Shown here: one piece after another, positions 46,185 to 54,213 of the stretch | How the letters are laid out: every line of letters begins with the position of its first letter | Position numbering within the stretch: the first letter of the stretch is position 1 | Source: Sphingomonas montanisoli | GTDB taxonomy: Bacteria > Pseudomonadota > Alphaproteobacteria > Sphingomonadales > Sphingomonadaceae | DNA length: 64,000 nt | Assembly (NCBI RefSeq): GCF_008274695.1 | Contig: NZ_VTOU01000004.1 | Location: 186,001-250,000, forward strand | Direction of reading: 5' to 3' | The notes under the pieces: generated by a model | Told to the model about the DNA's origin: nothing | Databases searched by the model: none | Seen by the model: the letters and a program-made list of their open reading frames with translations, nothing else | Program-made: the position numbers and the translations under genes

Positions 46185-46249
46185 TGGTTTCGAGGCGACG
46201 ACGGCCAGCAGCCCCGGATCGCCGATCGATTAAACGAAGGATTGATCTC

Positions 46250-47074
46250 ATGACCGTCATCAACACCAACATCTCGTCGCTCCGCTCGCAGAACGCCAGC
46301 CGTCTGGCCGACAAGGCCCTCGGCACCGCCATGGAGCGCCTGTCGAGCGGCAAGCGTATCAACTCGGCCAAGGACGACGCGGCCGGCATGGCGATCGCCA
46401 GCTCGATGACCTCCTCGGTCCGCGGCATGAGCGTCGCCATCCGCAACGCCAATGACGGCATCTCGCTGGCGCAGACCGCCGAAGGCGCGCTGGGCGAAGT
46501 GACCAACATGCTCCAGCGTATCCGCGAACTGGCCGTGCAGGCCGCCAACGGCACCTACCAGGCGAGCGACCGTGCGAACCTGCAGACCGAAGTCCTCGCC
46601 CTCCAGGCGCAGATGACCGACGTCGTCACGAACACCAAGTTCAACGGTAACACGCTGTTCTCGGCCACCACGACGGCCGCGACCTTCGACATCCAGACCG
46701 GCATCAACTCGGGTGATCGCACGACCATCTCGGTCAGCGGCCTCGACAAGGTTGCCGCTTCGTACAATGCGACCGTGAAGGTCGACGACGTGACCAACGC
46801 TTCGGCCGCCATCGGCATCGCCGACACCGCGCTGACGCAGGTTTCGACGGTTCGTGCCGGCCTGGGCGCCACGCAGAACCGCCTCGAGGCGGCCGTCAAC
46901 CTGTTGACCGCGAACGTCACGAACCTCTCGGAAGCCCGCTCGCGCATCGAGGACGCGGACTTCTCGGCGGAATCGACTGCCCTCGCCAAGGCGCAGATCT
47001 TGTCTCAGGCTTCGACTGCGATGCTGGCGCAGGCGAACCAGAGCCAGCAGACGGTGCTCAGCCTGCTGAAGTAA
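46250..47074 (+). CDS. fliC: Flagellin 1
   Basis: A 274-residue filament protein that consists almost only of the conserved D0/D1 ends: [45 protein letters not shown] at the start and [32 protein letters not shown] at the end. The surface-exposed middle domains are minimal. An AAGGA ribosome site precedes the ATG. The second flagellin at 47686 is about 93% identical by my count. A sigma-28-like promoter and a strong terminator flank it, so it is its own transcription unit. Confidence 0.95.
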   Translation: MTVINTNISSLRSQNASRLADKALGTAMERLSSGKRINSAKDDAAGMAIASSMTSSVRGMSVAIRNANDGISLAQTAEGALGEVTNMLQRIRELAVQAANGTYQASDRANLQTEVLALQAQMTDVVTNTKFNGNTLFSATTTAATFDIQTGINSGDRTTISVSGLDKVAASYNATVKVDDVTNASAAIGIADTALTQVSTVRAGLGATQNRLEAAVNLLTANVTNLSEARSRIEDADFSAESTALAKAQILSQASTAMLAQANQSQQTVLSLLK

Positions 47075-47105
47075 ACGTCAGCAACAGGCGCGATGCCCGC
47101 GTGAA

Positions 47106-47140
47106 GGGCCCTCGGCGAAAGCCGGGGGCCTTTTTCGTTT
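47106..47140 (+). terminator. Rho-independent terminator of flagellin 1
   Basis: GGCCCTCGGC (47107-47116) pairs with GCCGGGGGCC (47121-47130) around a GAAA tetraloop, ten pairs with one G-U, followed by TTTTT. Confidence 0.93.
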
Positions 47141-47165
47141 GCATGAACATCCCCGACTGGATCCT

Positions 47166-47273
47166 CGTCATTGCGAGCGGAGCGAAGCAATCCAGGCCCG
47201 CACGAGAGTGGACCGCGAGCTTCTCTTGTGCGGGCCTGGATTGCTTCATCGCCGACGGCTCCTCGCAATGACG
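47166..47273. repeat. Palindromic intergenic repeat (GCAATCCA family), copy 2
   Basis: Outer arms CGTCATTGCGAG (47166-47177) and CTCGCAATGACG (47262-47273) are perfect. Inner arms GAAGCAATCCAGGCCCGCAC (47184-47203) and its complement (47228-47247) are also perfect over 20 bp. Confidence 0.92.
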
Positions 47274-47599
47274 GGGCGGGCGGGGGAAAGTTGCGGTAGT
47301 CGATCTGTCGCCCTTTCAGGGCGGCCAGACGTGGGCTTCTGCCTATCCCGGTGAAAGTGCATCTCGGACGCGACCGCTGCTGGCGTCCCAGGCGATGGAC
47401 AACGGCACGTTGACCATGTTGCATGGGGCCGGCTCTTGCGCTCCGATCTCGATCCCGCGGTATTTTCTACGCACGTCGAGGCATCGGGCGACGGACGAAA
47501 ACATCAATAAAATCCGTGGTCCGAAATATTCTGCGAAAGAAAAATCGCGGCATTCCAAGTCCCAAGATGGTTAAGCCCGCAGTAACCATCAATTCTACT

Positions 47600-47625
47600 T
47601 AAGGGTGATTCCCGGGGACCGTTAC
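47600..47625 (+). promoter_or_regulatory. Sigma-28-like promoter of flagellin 2
   Basis: TAAGGGTG at 47600-47607, a 10-bp spacer and ACCGTTAC at 47618-47625, 60 bp before the ATG. The -10 core and distance match flagellin 1, with a spacer one base shorter. Confidence 0.5.
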
Positions 47626-47685
47626 TCTCACCGTGGCGATGGCAGGCTGAGCCCCAACGCCGAGTAAGTAGCGGAAGGATTCATT

Positions 47686-48510
47686 ATGACCGTCATCAAC
47701 ACCAACGTCTCGTCGCTTCGTTCGCAGAATGCGAGCCGCCTCGCGGACAAGCAGCTGTCGACCGCCATGGAGCGTCTGTCGAGCGGCAAGCGTATCAACT
47801 CGGCCAAGGACGACGCGGCCGGCATGGCCATCACCTCGTCGATGACCGCTTCGGTCCGCGGCATGAGCGTCGCGATCCGCAACGCCAACGACGGCATCTC
47901 GCTGGCGCAGACCGCCGAAGGCGCGCTGGGCGAAGTCACCAACATGCTGCAGCGTGTCCGCGAACTGGCCGTTCAGGCCGCCAACGGCACCTACCAGGCT
48001 TCGGACCGCGCCAACCTGCAGACCGAAGTTGCCGCCCTCCAGGCGCAGATGACCGACGTCGTCACGAACACCAAGTTCAACGGCAACGCGCTGTTCTCGG
48101 CAACGGCAACGGCGACCACGTTCAGCATCCAGACCGGCATCAACTCGGGCGACACGACGTCGATCTCGGTCGGTGGCCTCGACAAGGTTGCGGCTTCGTA
48201 CAACGCCACGGTGAAGGTCGACGACATCACCAACGCTTCGGCCGCCATCGGCATCGCCGACACCGCGCTGACGCAGGTTTCGACGGTCCGCGCCGGCCTG
48301 GGTGCCACGCAGAACCGCCTCGACGCCGCTGTCAACGTGCTGACCGCGAACGTGACGAACCTCTCGGAAGCCCGCTCGCGCATCGAAGACGCGGACTTCT
48401 CGGCGGAATCGACCGCGCTCGCCAAGGCGCAGATCCTGTCGCAGGCATCGACCGCGATGCTCGCCCAGGCGAACCAGTCGCAGCAGTCGGTGCTGAGCCT
48501 GCTCCGCTAA
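47686..48510 (+). CDS. Flagellin 2
   Basis: A 274-residue D0/D1-type flagellin, same length as flagellin 1 and differing at about 19 positions, mostly in the central part ([19 protein letters not shown] against [19 protein letters not shown]). GGAAGGA precedes the ATG. Likely to be co-assembled in the filament or to act under different conditions. Both copies have their own promoter-like sequence, so they are not simply redundant within one transcript. Confidence 0.95.
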   Translation: MTVINTNVSSLRSQNASRLADKQLSTAMERLSSGKRINSAKDDAAGMAITSSMTASVRGMSVAIRNANDGISLAQTAEGALGEVTNMLQRVRELAVQAANGTYQASDRANLQTEVAALQAQMTDVVTNTKFNGNALFSATATATTFSIQTGINSGDTTSISVGGLDKVAASYNATVKVDDITNASAAIGIADTALTQVSTVRAGLGATQNRLDAAVNVLTANVTNLSEARSRIEDADFSAESTALAKAQILSQASTAMLAQANQSQQSVLSLLR

Positions 48511-48545
48511 GTTTCGGGCGGCGCCACACCTCCGCCGCCCGATCG

Positions 48546-48579
48546 GCCCCCGGTATCGCCTTCGCGGCGTGCCGGGGGC
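48546..48579 (+). terminator. GC-rich hairpin after flagellin 2
   Basis: GCCCCCGG (48546-48553) pairs with CCGGGGGC (48572-48579), with an inner CGCC/GGCG stem. No T-run follows, so it may only be a 3'-end stabiliser or a weak terminator. Confidence 0.45.
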
Positions 48580-48617
48580 TTCGGCGGACGCGGAACAGAT
48601 CGAACATACAGAACGGA

Positions 48618-49385
48618 ATGGCAGAGATGGACGCAGGTACTCCGACCCAGGGTTTCGACGAAGCGCTCAAGGCGCTCGAAGCGCTTGAGGAAGATGTACT
48701 GCGCGAAAAGACCATCATGCCCGCGCCGCAGGCGGAGCCCGTATTGGGCATCACGCTCGGCGATCCTTGCGACAGCGATGCCGAAATCGAGGCCGAGGCT
48801 CCCGCGAAGGGTGAGCCCGCCGAAGCACCCGCTGTCGAAGATGCTCTGGAGGCCGCCACGGCCCAGAGCCTCGCCCAGGTTTCTCCGGTCGCCGAAGTCC
48901 CCGCCGAGCCCAAGGCTCAGCCGACTTCGAGGCCGAACCCTCCCGCCACCGCGTCGAAATTGGGGCTGCTACCCGTCGCGGCGGCGGGAATGGGGGTTTT
49001 CGCCAGCCTGCTGTCGGTCGTCGGCCTGATCGTCGCGAGCCGCACGGTGGCTGATGCGTCACTCGTCGTCGCCGATGCGCGCGAACGCCAGGCGCAGATG
49101 GTTCAGGTTGGCAAGCTGGTCAGCGATCTCGAGAAGGTTCGCGCCAAGCAGATCGAACTCCTCAAGCTGCAGAAGGCGGCGGCCGAAGCCGCGCCGCTGA
49201 GCAAGGGTGAACTTAACGCATCGATGGATGCGCTGCGTCTCGATCTGGCGGACAAGCGCGAGGATGATCCGCTGCTGCGTCAGATCCGTGACGGGCAGAA
49301 CGAACTGGCTAACATGATCGGCACCGTCGCCACGAAGGTTTCGCGGATCGAAGGCGGCGCGGGTGGGGTGAGCGAGGGGCACTGA
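48618..49385 (+). CDS. Hypothetical single-pass membrane protein in the flagellar locus
   Basis: A 255-residue protein I cannot assign. Residues 1-110 are acidic and Ala/Pro-rich (predicted disordered, cytoplasmic), residues about 113-140 form one membrane helix (LGLLPVAAAGMGVFASLLSVVGLIVA), and residues 145-245 look like a coiled coil (LEKVRAKQIELLKLQKAAAEA...). No signal peptide. It lies between flagellin 2 and fliA. A second ATG at 48627 is possible. A structural or localisation role near the flagellar base is only a guess. Confidence 0.68.
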   Translation: MAEMDAGTPTQGFDEALKALEALEEDVLREKTIMPAPQAEPVLGITLGDPCDSDAEIEAEAPAKGEPAEAPAVEDALEAATAQSLAQVSPVAEVPAEPKAQPTSRPNPPATASKLGLLPVAAAGMGVFASLLSVVGLIVASRTVADASLVVADARERQAQMVQVGKLVSDLEKVRAKQIELLKLQKAAAEAAPLSKGELNASMDALRLDLADKREDDPLLRQIRDGQNELANMIGTVATKVSRIEGGAGGVSEGH

Positions 49386-49435
49386 CCGAAGGGCACTGGG
49401 CCCTCCCGCCTGATCCATCTGCGCAACACAATCGC

Positions 49436-49539
49436 CGTCGCCCCGGGCTTGATCCGGGGTCCAGCTTTTTCTTCCTCCGGATCGAGCGATCGAAACCGGA
49501 CGCATAGAAGCTTGACCCCGGACCAAGGCCGGGGTGACG
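49436..49539. repeat. Palindromic intergenic repeat (GTCGCCCC family)
   Basis: Arms CGTCGCCCCGGGCTTGATCC (from 49436) and the inverted ACCAAGGCCGGGGTGACG (to 49539), with AGCTT/AAGCT inside. It sits between the converging 3' ends of the hypothetical gene and fliA. Confidence 0.85.
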
Positions 49540-49571
49540 TTATATATAGGCGTGGAAGAGCCGAAGGCCCG

Positions 49572-50300
49572 CTAAGCGAGGTCGGCCAGTTCCTTTCGCA
49601 ATCGATCGAGCGCCGATTTTTTGATCTGGCAGACCCGCGCCGCGCCGACGCCGAGGGTCAGTCCGATCTCCTCCAGATTCATCTCCTCGACGAAATAGAG
49701 CTGCAGCACCATCGCCTCGCGTTCGGGCAACTCGGCAATATGCGCCGCGAGAGCGGCACCGAGTTGCTCGCGCTCGATCGTCTCGTCGACGCGCTCCTCG
49801 ACATCGGCGAACCACATCGACTGGTCCGAATAAACCTCGTCGATCGACTCCAGATAGGATGCCGCAGTCTCGTCGATCATCGCGCGCATCGCGGCGCCAT
49901 CGAGGCCCAGCGCGTGGGCGAGTTCGGACTCGCTCGGCGGACGGCCATGCTTCTTCTCGAATTCCGAGCGGGTCTTGGTCAGCAGCTTGCGCTTCTGCAT
50001 CGCCGACCGGCACATGTTCGCATGTTTGCGCAGATGATCGATCATCGCGCCGCGCACGCGCATCGACGCATAGGTCGAAAAAGCGTGGCCACGATCCTCG
50101 TAGCCGTTCGCCGCCTCGACCAGCGCGATCATGCCGATCTGGCAGAGATCCTCGACGTCGATCGCCGACGAGACTCGGCCGTGAACGTGCCACGCAATCT
50201 TGCGCACCAGCTGCATGTTCGAACGGACGAGATCGTCGGGCCGGGCCTTGGCAGGCTTGCGACCGTAGGTGTGCATCTCGTCCTTGGGATTAATATGCAT
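49572..50300 (-). CDS. fliA: RNA polymerase sigma-28 factor FliA
   Basis: A 242-residue group 3 sigma factor: region 2 DLCQIGMIALVEAANGYEDRGHAFSTYASMRVRGAMIDHLRK, region 3 with RPPSESELAHALGL and region 4 LPEREAMVLQLYFVEEMNLEEIGLTLGVGAARVCQIKKSALDRLR. It directs transcription of late flagellar genes such as flagellins and is held back by FlgM, encoded 4 kb away. Its start overlaps flhG by 11 bp. Confidence 0.95.
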   Translation of the reverse strand: MHINPKDEMHTYGRKPAKARPDDLVRSNMQLVRKIAWHVHGRVSSAIDVEDLCQIGMIALVEAANGYEDRGHAFSTYASMRVRGAMIDHLRKHANMCRSAMQKRKLLTKTRSEFEKKHGRPPSESELAHALGLDGAAMRAMIDETAASYLESIDEVYSDQSMWFADVEERVDETIEREQLGAALAAHIAELPEREAMVLQLYFVEEMNLEEIGLTLGVGAARVCQIKKSALDRLRKELADLA

Positions 50301-51120
50301 GGGCTACGGCCTCCATGCCGAAGAAGCAGTCACCGCCGGGGACCGCGCCGATATCCATCGAGTCGATGGTGCGGGCGAGATCGGCGAAGCCGCGCGCGGA
50401 AATCGCACTGGGATATTGATCGACCACACAGCGGCGGCGGCGCGCGGCGGTGCGCACGCGCTCATCCTCCATGATCCCGCCCAGATAGGAAAGGCGGGTG
50501 TCGGTCAGGAAACGGGCGGTCACGTCGCGGAAGCGGCGGAACATTTCGCGGCTGGCGATCTCGTCGCCCAGACGGTTGCCGATGATCGCGATCTCGCGGA
50601 CGCCATGTTCCAGCGCCAGCAGCTTCACGGTGCCGTAAGCGTCCATGAAGCCATCGCCCTGGCCCGACAGGATCACGACCGGAAGATCCGACGACGCGAC
50701 CATGTCCAGCGTGTCGGGATCGGCGCTGCCCGGTGTGTCGACGACGACGTAGTCGAGCGAGCGACGGTGCGGGCGGAAAGCATCGGCCAGCTTGCGGCGC
50801 GCGGCGAGATCGACGCGGCCGGCGCGATCGACCGGGCCGGCGGGCACGACGAACAGCGCGTCGGGGCCGTCGACGACGATCTGGTCGATCGTCAGGCGCC
50901 CGTCGATCACGTCATTGATCGATTCGCGTGGGCTGAAGCCCATCGAGCGGGTGGCGTCGATGGGGCCGGGATCGCAATCGACCAGCATGGTACGGCGACG
51001 CAGCTTCGACAGCGAGAGCGAAAGGTTCGCGGCGACCGTGGTCTTGCCCACCCCGCTGACGCCACAGGCGATCGAGATCACGCGGGCGCTGCGCGCTTCG
51101 GTATTGGCCCAGTTGGTCAT
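50290..51120 (-). CDS. flhG: MinD/ParA-family ATPase FlhG (FleN-like)
   Basis: A 276-residue ATPase with the deviant Walker A SGVGKTTVAANL, the switch aspartate region LVDCDPG and VVVDTPG. FlhG sets flagellar number, usually with the GTPase FlhF, and can bind FleQ/FlbD-type activators. It is placed between flhA and fliA; its start overlaps the flhA stop as ATGA. No flhF is present in the window. The C-terminus (GGDCFFGMEAVAHAY) lacks an obvious MinD-type membrane helix. Confidence 0.88.
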   Translation of the reverse strand: MTNWANTEARSARVISIACGVSGVGKTTVAANLSLSLSKLRRRTMLVDCDPGPIDATRSMGFSPRESINDVIDGRLTIDQIVVDGPDALFVVPAGPVDRAGRVDLAARRKLADAFRPHRRSLDYVVVDTPGSADPDTLDMVASSDLPVVILSGQGDGFMDAYGTVKLLALEHGVREIAIIGNRLGDEIASREMFRRFRDVTARFLTDTRLSYLGGIMEDERVRTAARRRRCVVDQYPSAISARGFADLARTIDSMDIGAVPGGDCFFGMEAVAHAY

Positions 51121-53249
51121 TGTGCCATCTCCATCGGCCGAGCACCCAGCGCGGCGTTATTCACATTGGTGGGTCCGCCGCCGACGACCGCCGCGACCTC
51201 GACCGCCTTGCCGTCCGGGATTTCCAGGAAGGACATGACGGGCGTTTCGGGCAGGTGCGGCTTGAGGAGCCGCGCGAGCGGACGACGGGCGACCGGCGAA
51301 GTGACGATCGCGAAACGGGTGGCCGAGTTGACCAGCGGCAGCGACGCTTCGGACACTGCGGTGACGATCCGGTTGGCGAGCGCAGGCTCGAACGGGTGGG
51401 CGGCGCCGGGGCTGGCGCGCACCGCCTGGGCGAGCAAAGATTCGAGGCCGGCGTCGAGCGTGACGACGGGCAGCGGCATCTTCACCGGCACGACCGCCTG
51501 GACGATCAGCGCACCGATCCGCGAGCGGACATTTTCGACCAGCGACGGAATGTCGTTCGACTGACCGGCCGAGTCGACCATCGCTTCGGCGATACGGCGG
51601 AAATCCTTGAGTGGCACGCCTTCGGCCAGCAGTGCGCGGGCGCAGGCCGAGATCTGAGCGAGGCTGAGCGGGGCGGGGGTGAGGCCGGCGACCAACTGCG
51701 GCGCCACTTCCTTGAGCGCGTCGAGCAGGTGCTGGGCCTCGTCCATGCCGAACAGGTCAGCGGCGGCGCCGGCGATCATCTGGTTTAGGTGGGTCGCGAC
51801 GACGGTGGCGGGATCGACGACGGTGTAGCCCGCGACGATCGCTTCGCCGCGCTTCTCGGGCGAGATCCACACGGCTTCGAGGCCGAAGCTCGGATCGCGG
51901 CAATCGCGGCCCTCGACCTTGCCTTCGAGATCGCCGCTGTCGAGCGCGAGCAACTCGTCGGGCCACGCCTCATCTTCACCGACGACGACGCCGGCGACGG
52001 TGATGCGATAGGCGTTGGGGGCGAGCGAGAGATTGTCGCGAACGCGGACCATCGGCACGACGAAGCCGAGTTCGCGGCTGAGCTGGCGACGGATGCCGGT
52101 GATGCGCGCCATGAGCGGCGCGCCCTTGCGCTCGTCGACCAGGCCGACCAGGCCATAGCCGAGTTCGAGGCCCAGCGCGGCGCCGTCCGAAACTTCGTCC
52201 CAGCCGATGCTGGTCGGGGCGGTGGTGGGGGCGGCGTCGGCGGCGATGATGTCGAGCGCGGTGTCGTCGACCTTGGGCTTGCGCAGCTTCCATGCGACGA
52301 AGCCGGCGAGGCCGGTCGCGCACAGCATCATAAAATGCGGCATGCCAGGCATGATGCCGAGCAGGCCGAGGATGCCGGCAACCGGGGTCCACGCGCGGGC
52401 CGAACCGAACTGGCTGGTAATCTGGCCGGAAAGGTCAAGCGGGGAGGAAACGCGGGTGACGATCGAGGCGGCGGCGATCGAGAGCAGCAGCGCGGGCACC
52501 TGCGCGACCAGCGCGTCGCCGATCGCGAGCACGATATAGGTCGAGGCCGCTTCGCTGAAGGTCAGGCCGTGACTGACCACGCCGAGGACGAGACCGCCCA
52601 GAATGTTGATGACGAGGATCAGGACGCCCGCGACCGCGTCGCCCTTCACGAACTTCGACGCACCATCCATCGAACCGTAGAAGTCGGCTTCGGTGGCGAC
52701 TTCCTGACGGCGCAGCTTGGCTTCGTCGGGGGTGAGCAGGCCGGCGTTCAGATCGGCGTCGATCGCCATCTGCTTGCCGGGCATCGCATCCAGGGTGAAG
52801 CGCGCCGAAACTTCGGACACGCGGCCCGCGCCCTTGGTGATGACGACCAGGTTGATCACCATTAGGATGCTGAAAACGAAAATGCCGACGGCATAATCGC
52901 CGCCGATAAGGAACTGGCCGAACGCCTCGATCACATGGCCGGCCGCGGCCCCGCCGGTATGCCCGTCGACCAGAACGACGCGGGTCGAAGCGACGTTGAG
53001 CGCGAGTCGCAGCAAGGTGGCGAAGAGCAGGACGGTCGGGAAGGACGAGAAATCGAGCGGCCGGGCGGCGTTCAGCGCGACCATCAGCACCGCCAGCGAG
53101 ATCATGATGTTGGTGATGAAACCGACGTCGAGCAGCACCGACGGGATCGGAACGACCATCAGGCCGACCAGCATCAAGGTGGCGAGCGGCAGGATGGCGC
53201 CTTTCAGCGACCCCACCCACACCTTCTTGTTCAACGCGGCACTGGCCAT
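51117..53249 (-). CDS. flhA: Flagellar export gate protein FlhA
   Basis: A 710-residue protein with eight membrane helices in the N-terminal half and a large cytoplasmic domain. It has the FHIPEP region (AARPLDFSSFPTVLLFATLLRLALNVASTR; GVISHG-like GVVSHGL; KFVKGDAVAGVLI). The cytoplasmic part forms the nonameric docking ring for export chaperones. The ATG at 53249 gives the usual N-terminus; 24 extra codons are open upstream. A CtrA-like site lies 51-65 bp before the start. Confidence 0.96.
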   Translation of the reverse strand: MASAALNKKVWVGSLKGAILPLATLMLVGLMVVPIPSVLLDVGFITNIMISLAVLMVALNAARPLDFSSFPTVLLFATLLRLALNVASTRVVLVDGHTGGAAAGHVIEAFGQFLIGGDYAVGIFVFSILMVINLVVITKGAGRVSEVSARFTLDAMPGKQMAIDADLNAGLLTPDEAKLRRQEVATEADFYGSMDGASKFVKGDAVAGVLILVINILGGLVLGVVSHGLTFSEAASTYIVLAIGDALVAQVPALLLSIAAASIVTRVSSPLDLSGQITSQFGSARAWTPVAGILGLLGIMPGMPHFMMLCATGLAGFVAWKLRKPKVDDTALDIIAADAAPTTAPTSIGWDEVSDGAALGLELGYGLVGLVDERKGAPLMARITGIRRQLSRELGFVVPMVRVRDNLSLAPNAYRITVAGVVVGEDEAWPDELLALDSGDLEGKVEGRDCRDPSFGLEAVWISPEKRGEAIVAGYTVVDPATVVATHLNQMIAGAAADLFGMDEAQHLLDALKEVAPQLVAGLTPAPLSLAQISACARALLAEGVPLKDFRRIAEAMVDSAGQSNDIPSLVENVRSRIGALIVQAVVPVKMPLPVVTLDAGLESLLAQAVRASPGAAHPFEPALANRIVTAVSEASLPLVNSATRFAIVTSPVARRPLARLLKPHLPETPVMSFLEIPDGKAVEVAAVVGGGPTNVNNAALGARPMEMAQ

Positions 53250-53299
53250 CGGACTCTCGGTTTCCTTCTGGAGACGGAGAGTGAATGCCCGGAACGTGG

Positions 53300-53314
53300 T
53301 TAAGAAAGGTTTAC
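53300..53314 (-). promoter_or_regulatory. CtrA-like binding site upstream of flhA
   Basis: On the plus strand TTAA, seven bases (GAAAGGT), TTAC; 7 of 8 matches to TTAA-N7-TTAA. It lies 51-65 bp before the flhA ATG, comparable in position to the site before flbD. Confidence 0.45.
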
Positions 53315-53401
53315 GGTCCAACGACGGTAACGACCGGATGCGTGGGAACTTTAGGGGAAAAATGCGCAGGCGCGGTTAGACATTGGTCTTAACGCCCCTA
53401 A

Positions 53402-53499
53402 ATCGTCGCCCCGCCGAAGGCTGGTGCCTATCTCTCGCCCGTCACGCGATGGTGGGGAGATGAGAGAAATAGGCCCCAGCCTTCGCTGGGGCGACGATT
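53402..53499. repeat. Palindromic intergenic repeat (GTCGCCCC family)
   Basis: Arms ATCGTCGCCCCGCCGAAGGC (from 53402) and the inverted GCCTTCGCTGGGGCGACGAT (to 53499), with TAGGC and TCTC/GAGA pairs inside. It lies between the flgN stop and the flhA promoter region. Confidence 0.88.
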
Positions 53500-53526
53500 G
53501 TGTTTGAAGATGAGGAGGCGTGCGCC

Positions 53527-53838
53527 TCAGCGCCGCGAGTAGGTCGCAGGCGTGATGTCGAAGCGGTTAGCGGCGGCGGCGAGCAGATCGATCCGCTGCA
53601 GGTTGCGATCCGCGAGGAAGCGGATGCGGGCGCGCACCTGATCGGTAAGCGCGAGGGCACGGGCTGCCTGGGCGGCCAGCGCCGGATCCGGGGCTTCCCC
53701 CGGAAACGGACGCAAGCGCCCGACGGCCGCGCCGAACTGGGCCATCGCCGCCTCTACGGCGTCGATGGTTCCGGTGTCGAGCGCGTCGATCAGGGCTTCT
53801 TCCGCCCCGATCAGGCCGTCGAGTGCTGCGTCGGTCAT
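53527..53838 (-). CDS. flgN: FlgN-like flagellar export chaperone (putative)
   Basis: A 103-residue helical protein (ALDGLIGAEEALIDALDTGTIDAVEAAMAQFGAAVGRLR; then RFLADRNLQRIDLLAAAANRF) placed 11 bp downstream of flgM, the usual location of flgN. FlgN escorts the hook-filament junction proteins FlgK and FlgL. Sequence similarity is weak, so the call rests on position, size and helical pattern. Confidence 0.6.
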   Translation of the reverse strand: MTDAALDGLIGAEEALIDALDTGTIDAVEAAMAQFGAAVGRLRPFPGEAPDPALAAQAARALALTDQVRARIRFLADRNLQRIDLLAAAANRFDITPATYSRR

Positions 53839-53849
53839 GCCTGCAAGAC

Positions 53850-54131
53850 TCAGCGACCGACCTTGGGAAGGTCGAGTGCGATCATCTTGTCGGCGATCGA
53901 TTTGGCGTCGATCGGATAACGACCCTGGGCGATTGCCTGACGGATCGCCTGGATCTTGTCTGTATCGACCGGCGGGCCGAGTTCGGCGATTGCCGCGACC
54001 AAGGTCATTGGCATTTCCTTGTCGGTCTTCGTCGTCGATACCGCTATCGCGGCACCGGCGGCATCAACCTTCACGCCGTCCTTGGCTGGGCCGATCGGTG
54101 ACGGGCTAGATGAGCCTATCCCACTGATCAT
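53850..54131 (-). CDS. flgM: Anti-sigma-28 factor FlgM
   Basis: A 93-residue protein, disordered N-terminus and helical C-terminus with the FlgM pattern (DTDKIQAIRQAIAQGRYPIDAKSIADKMIALD). It binds FliA until the hook is complete, then is exported. The ATG at 54131 has AAGGA eight bases upstream; a TTG at 54137 is unlikely. A sigma-28-like promoter lies between flgA and flgM. Confidence 0.92.
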   Translation of the reverse strand: MISGIGSSSPSPIGPAKDGVKVDAAGAAIAVSTTKTDKEMPMTLVAAIAELGPPVDTDKIQAIRQAIAQGRYPIDAKSIADKMIALDLPKVGR

Positions 54132-54177
54132 GTCCAAATTCCTTTCGATGGGGCGTTGCTGCCCCGATGGTCCACCT

Positions 54178-54213
54178 CTGTCGTTATATAACGGCAGGTT
54201 TCAGAATCATTTA
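54178..54213 (-). promoter_or_regulatory. Sigma-28-like promoter and palindrome upstream of flgM
   Basis: On the minus strand TAAATGAT (54213-54206), a 10-bp spacer and GCCGTTAT (54195-54188). The -10 half overlaps a perfect 12-bp palindrome CGTTATATAACG (54182-54193), extended by CTG/CAG to 20 bp with one mismatch. A sigma-28 promoter before flgM would give negative feedback, as in enteric bacteria. Confidence 0.42.

Larger units (their letters stand above)
45940..46249. other. Divergent intergenic region between flbD and flagellin 1
   Basis: 310 bp without a convincing gene. It holds the CtrA-like site at 45976-45990 (for flbD), an A-rich stretch (46087-46103), a GGCC-centred inverted repeat CGGCC-N9-GGCCG at 46125-46143, and the sigma-28-like promoter at 46158-46184 (for flagellin 1). 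A 65-codon frame at 45963-46160 is not supported. Confidence 0.7.
47075..47685. other. Intergenic region between the two flagellin genes
   Basis: 611 bp. It contains the flagellin 1 terminator (47106-47140), a GCAATCCA-family repeat (47166-47273), about 290 bp in which I see no gene or clear motif (47274-47566), a CtrA-type half-site ATGGTTAA at 47567-47574 and the sigma-28-like promoter at 47600-47625. Short frames on the minus strand here look spurious. Confidence 0.7.

Noticed and set aside
47343-47558. 71-codon minus-strand frame between the flagellin genes
   Set aside because: No recognisable protein features and no ribosome site; the AT content here is more like spacer DNA.
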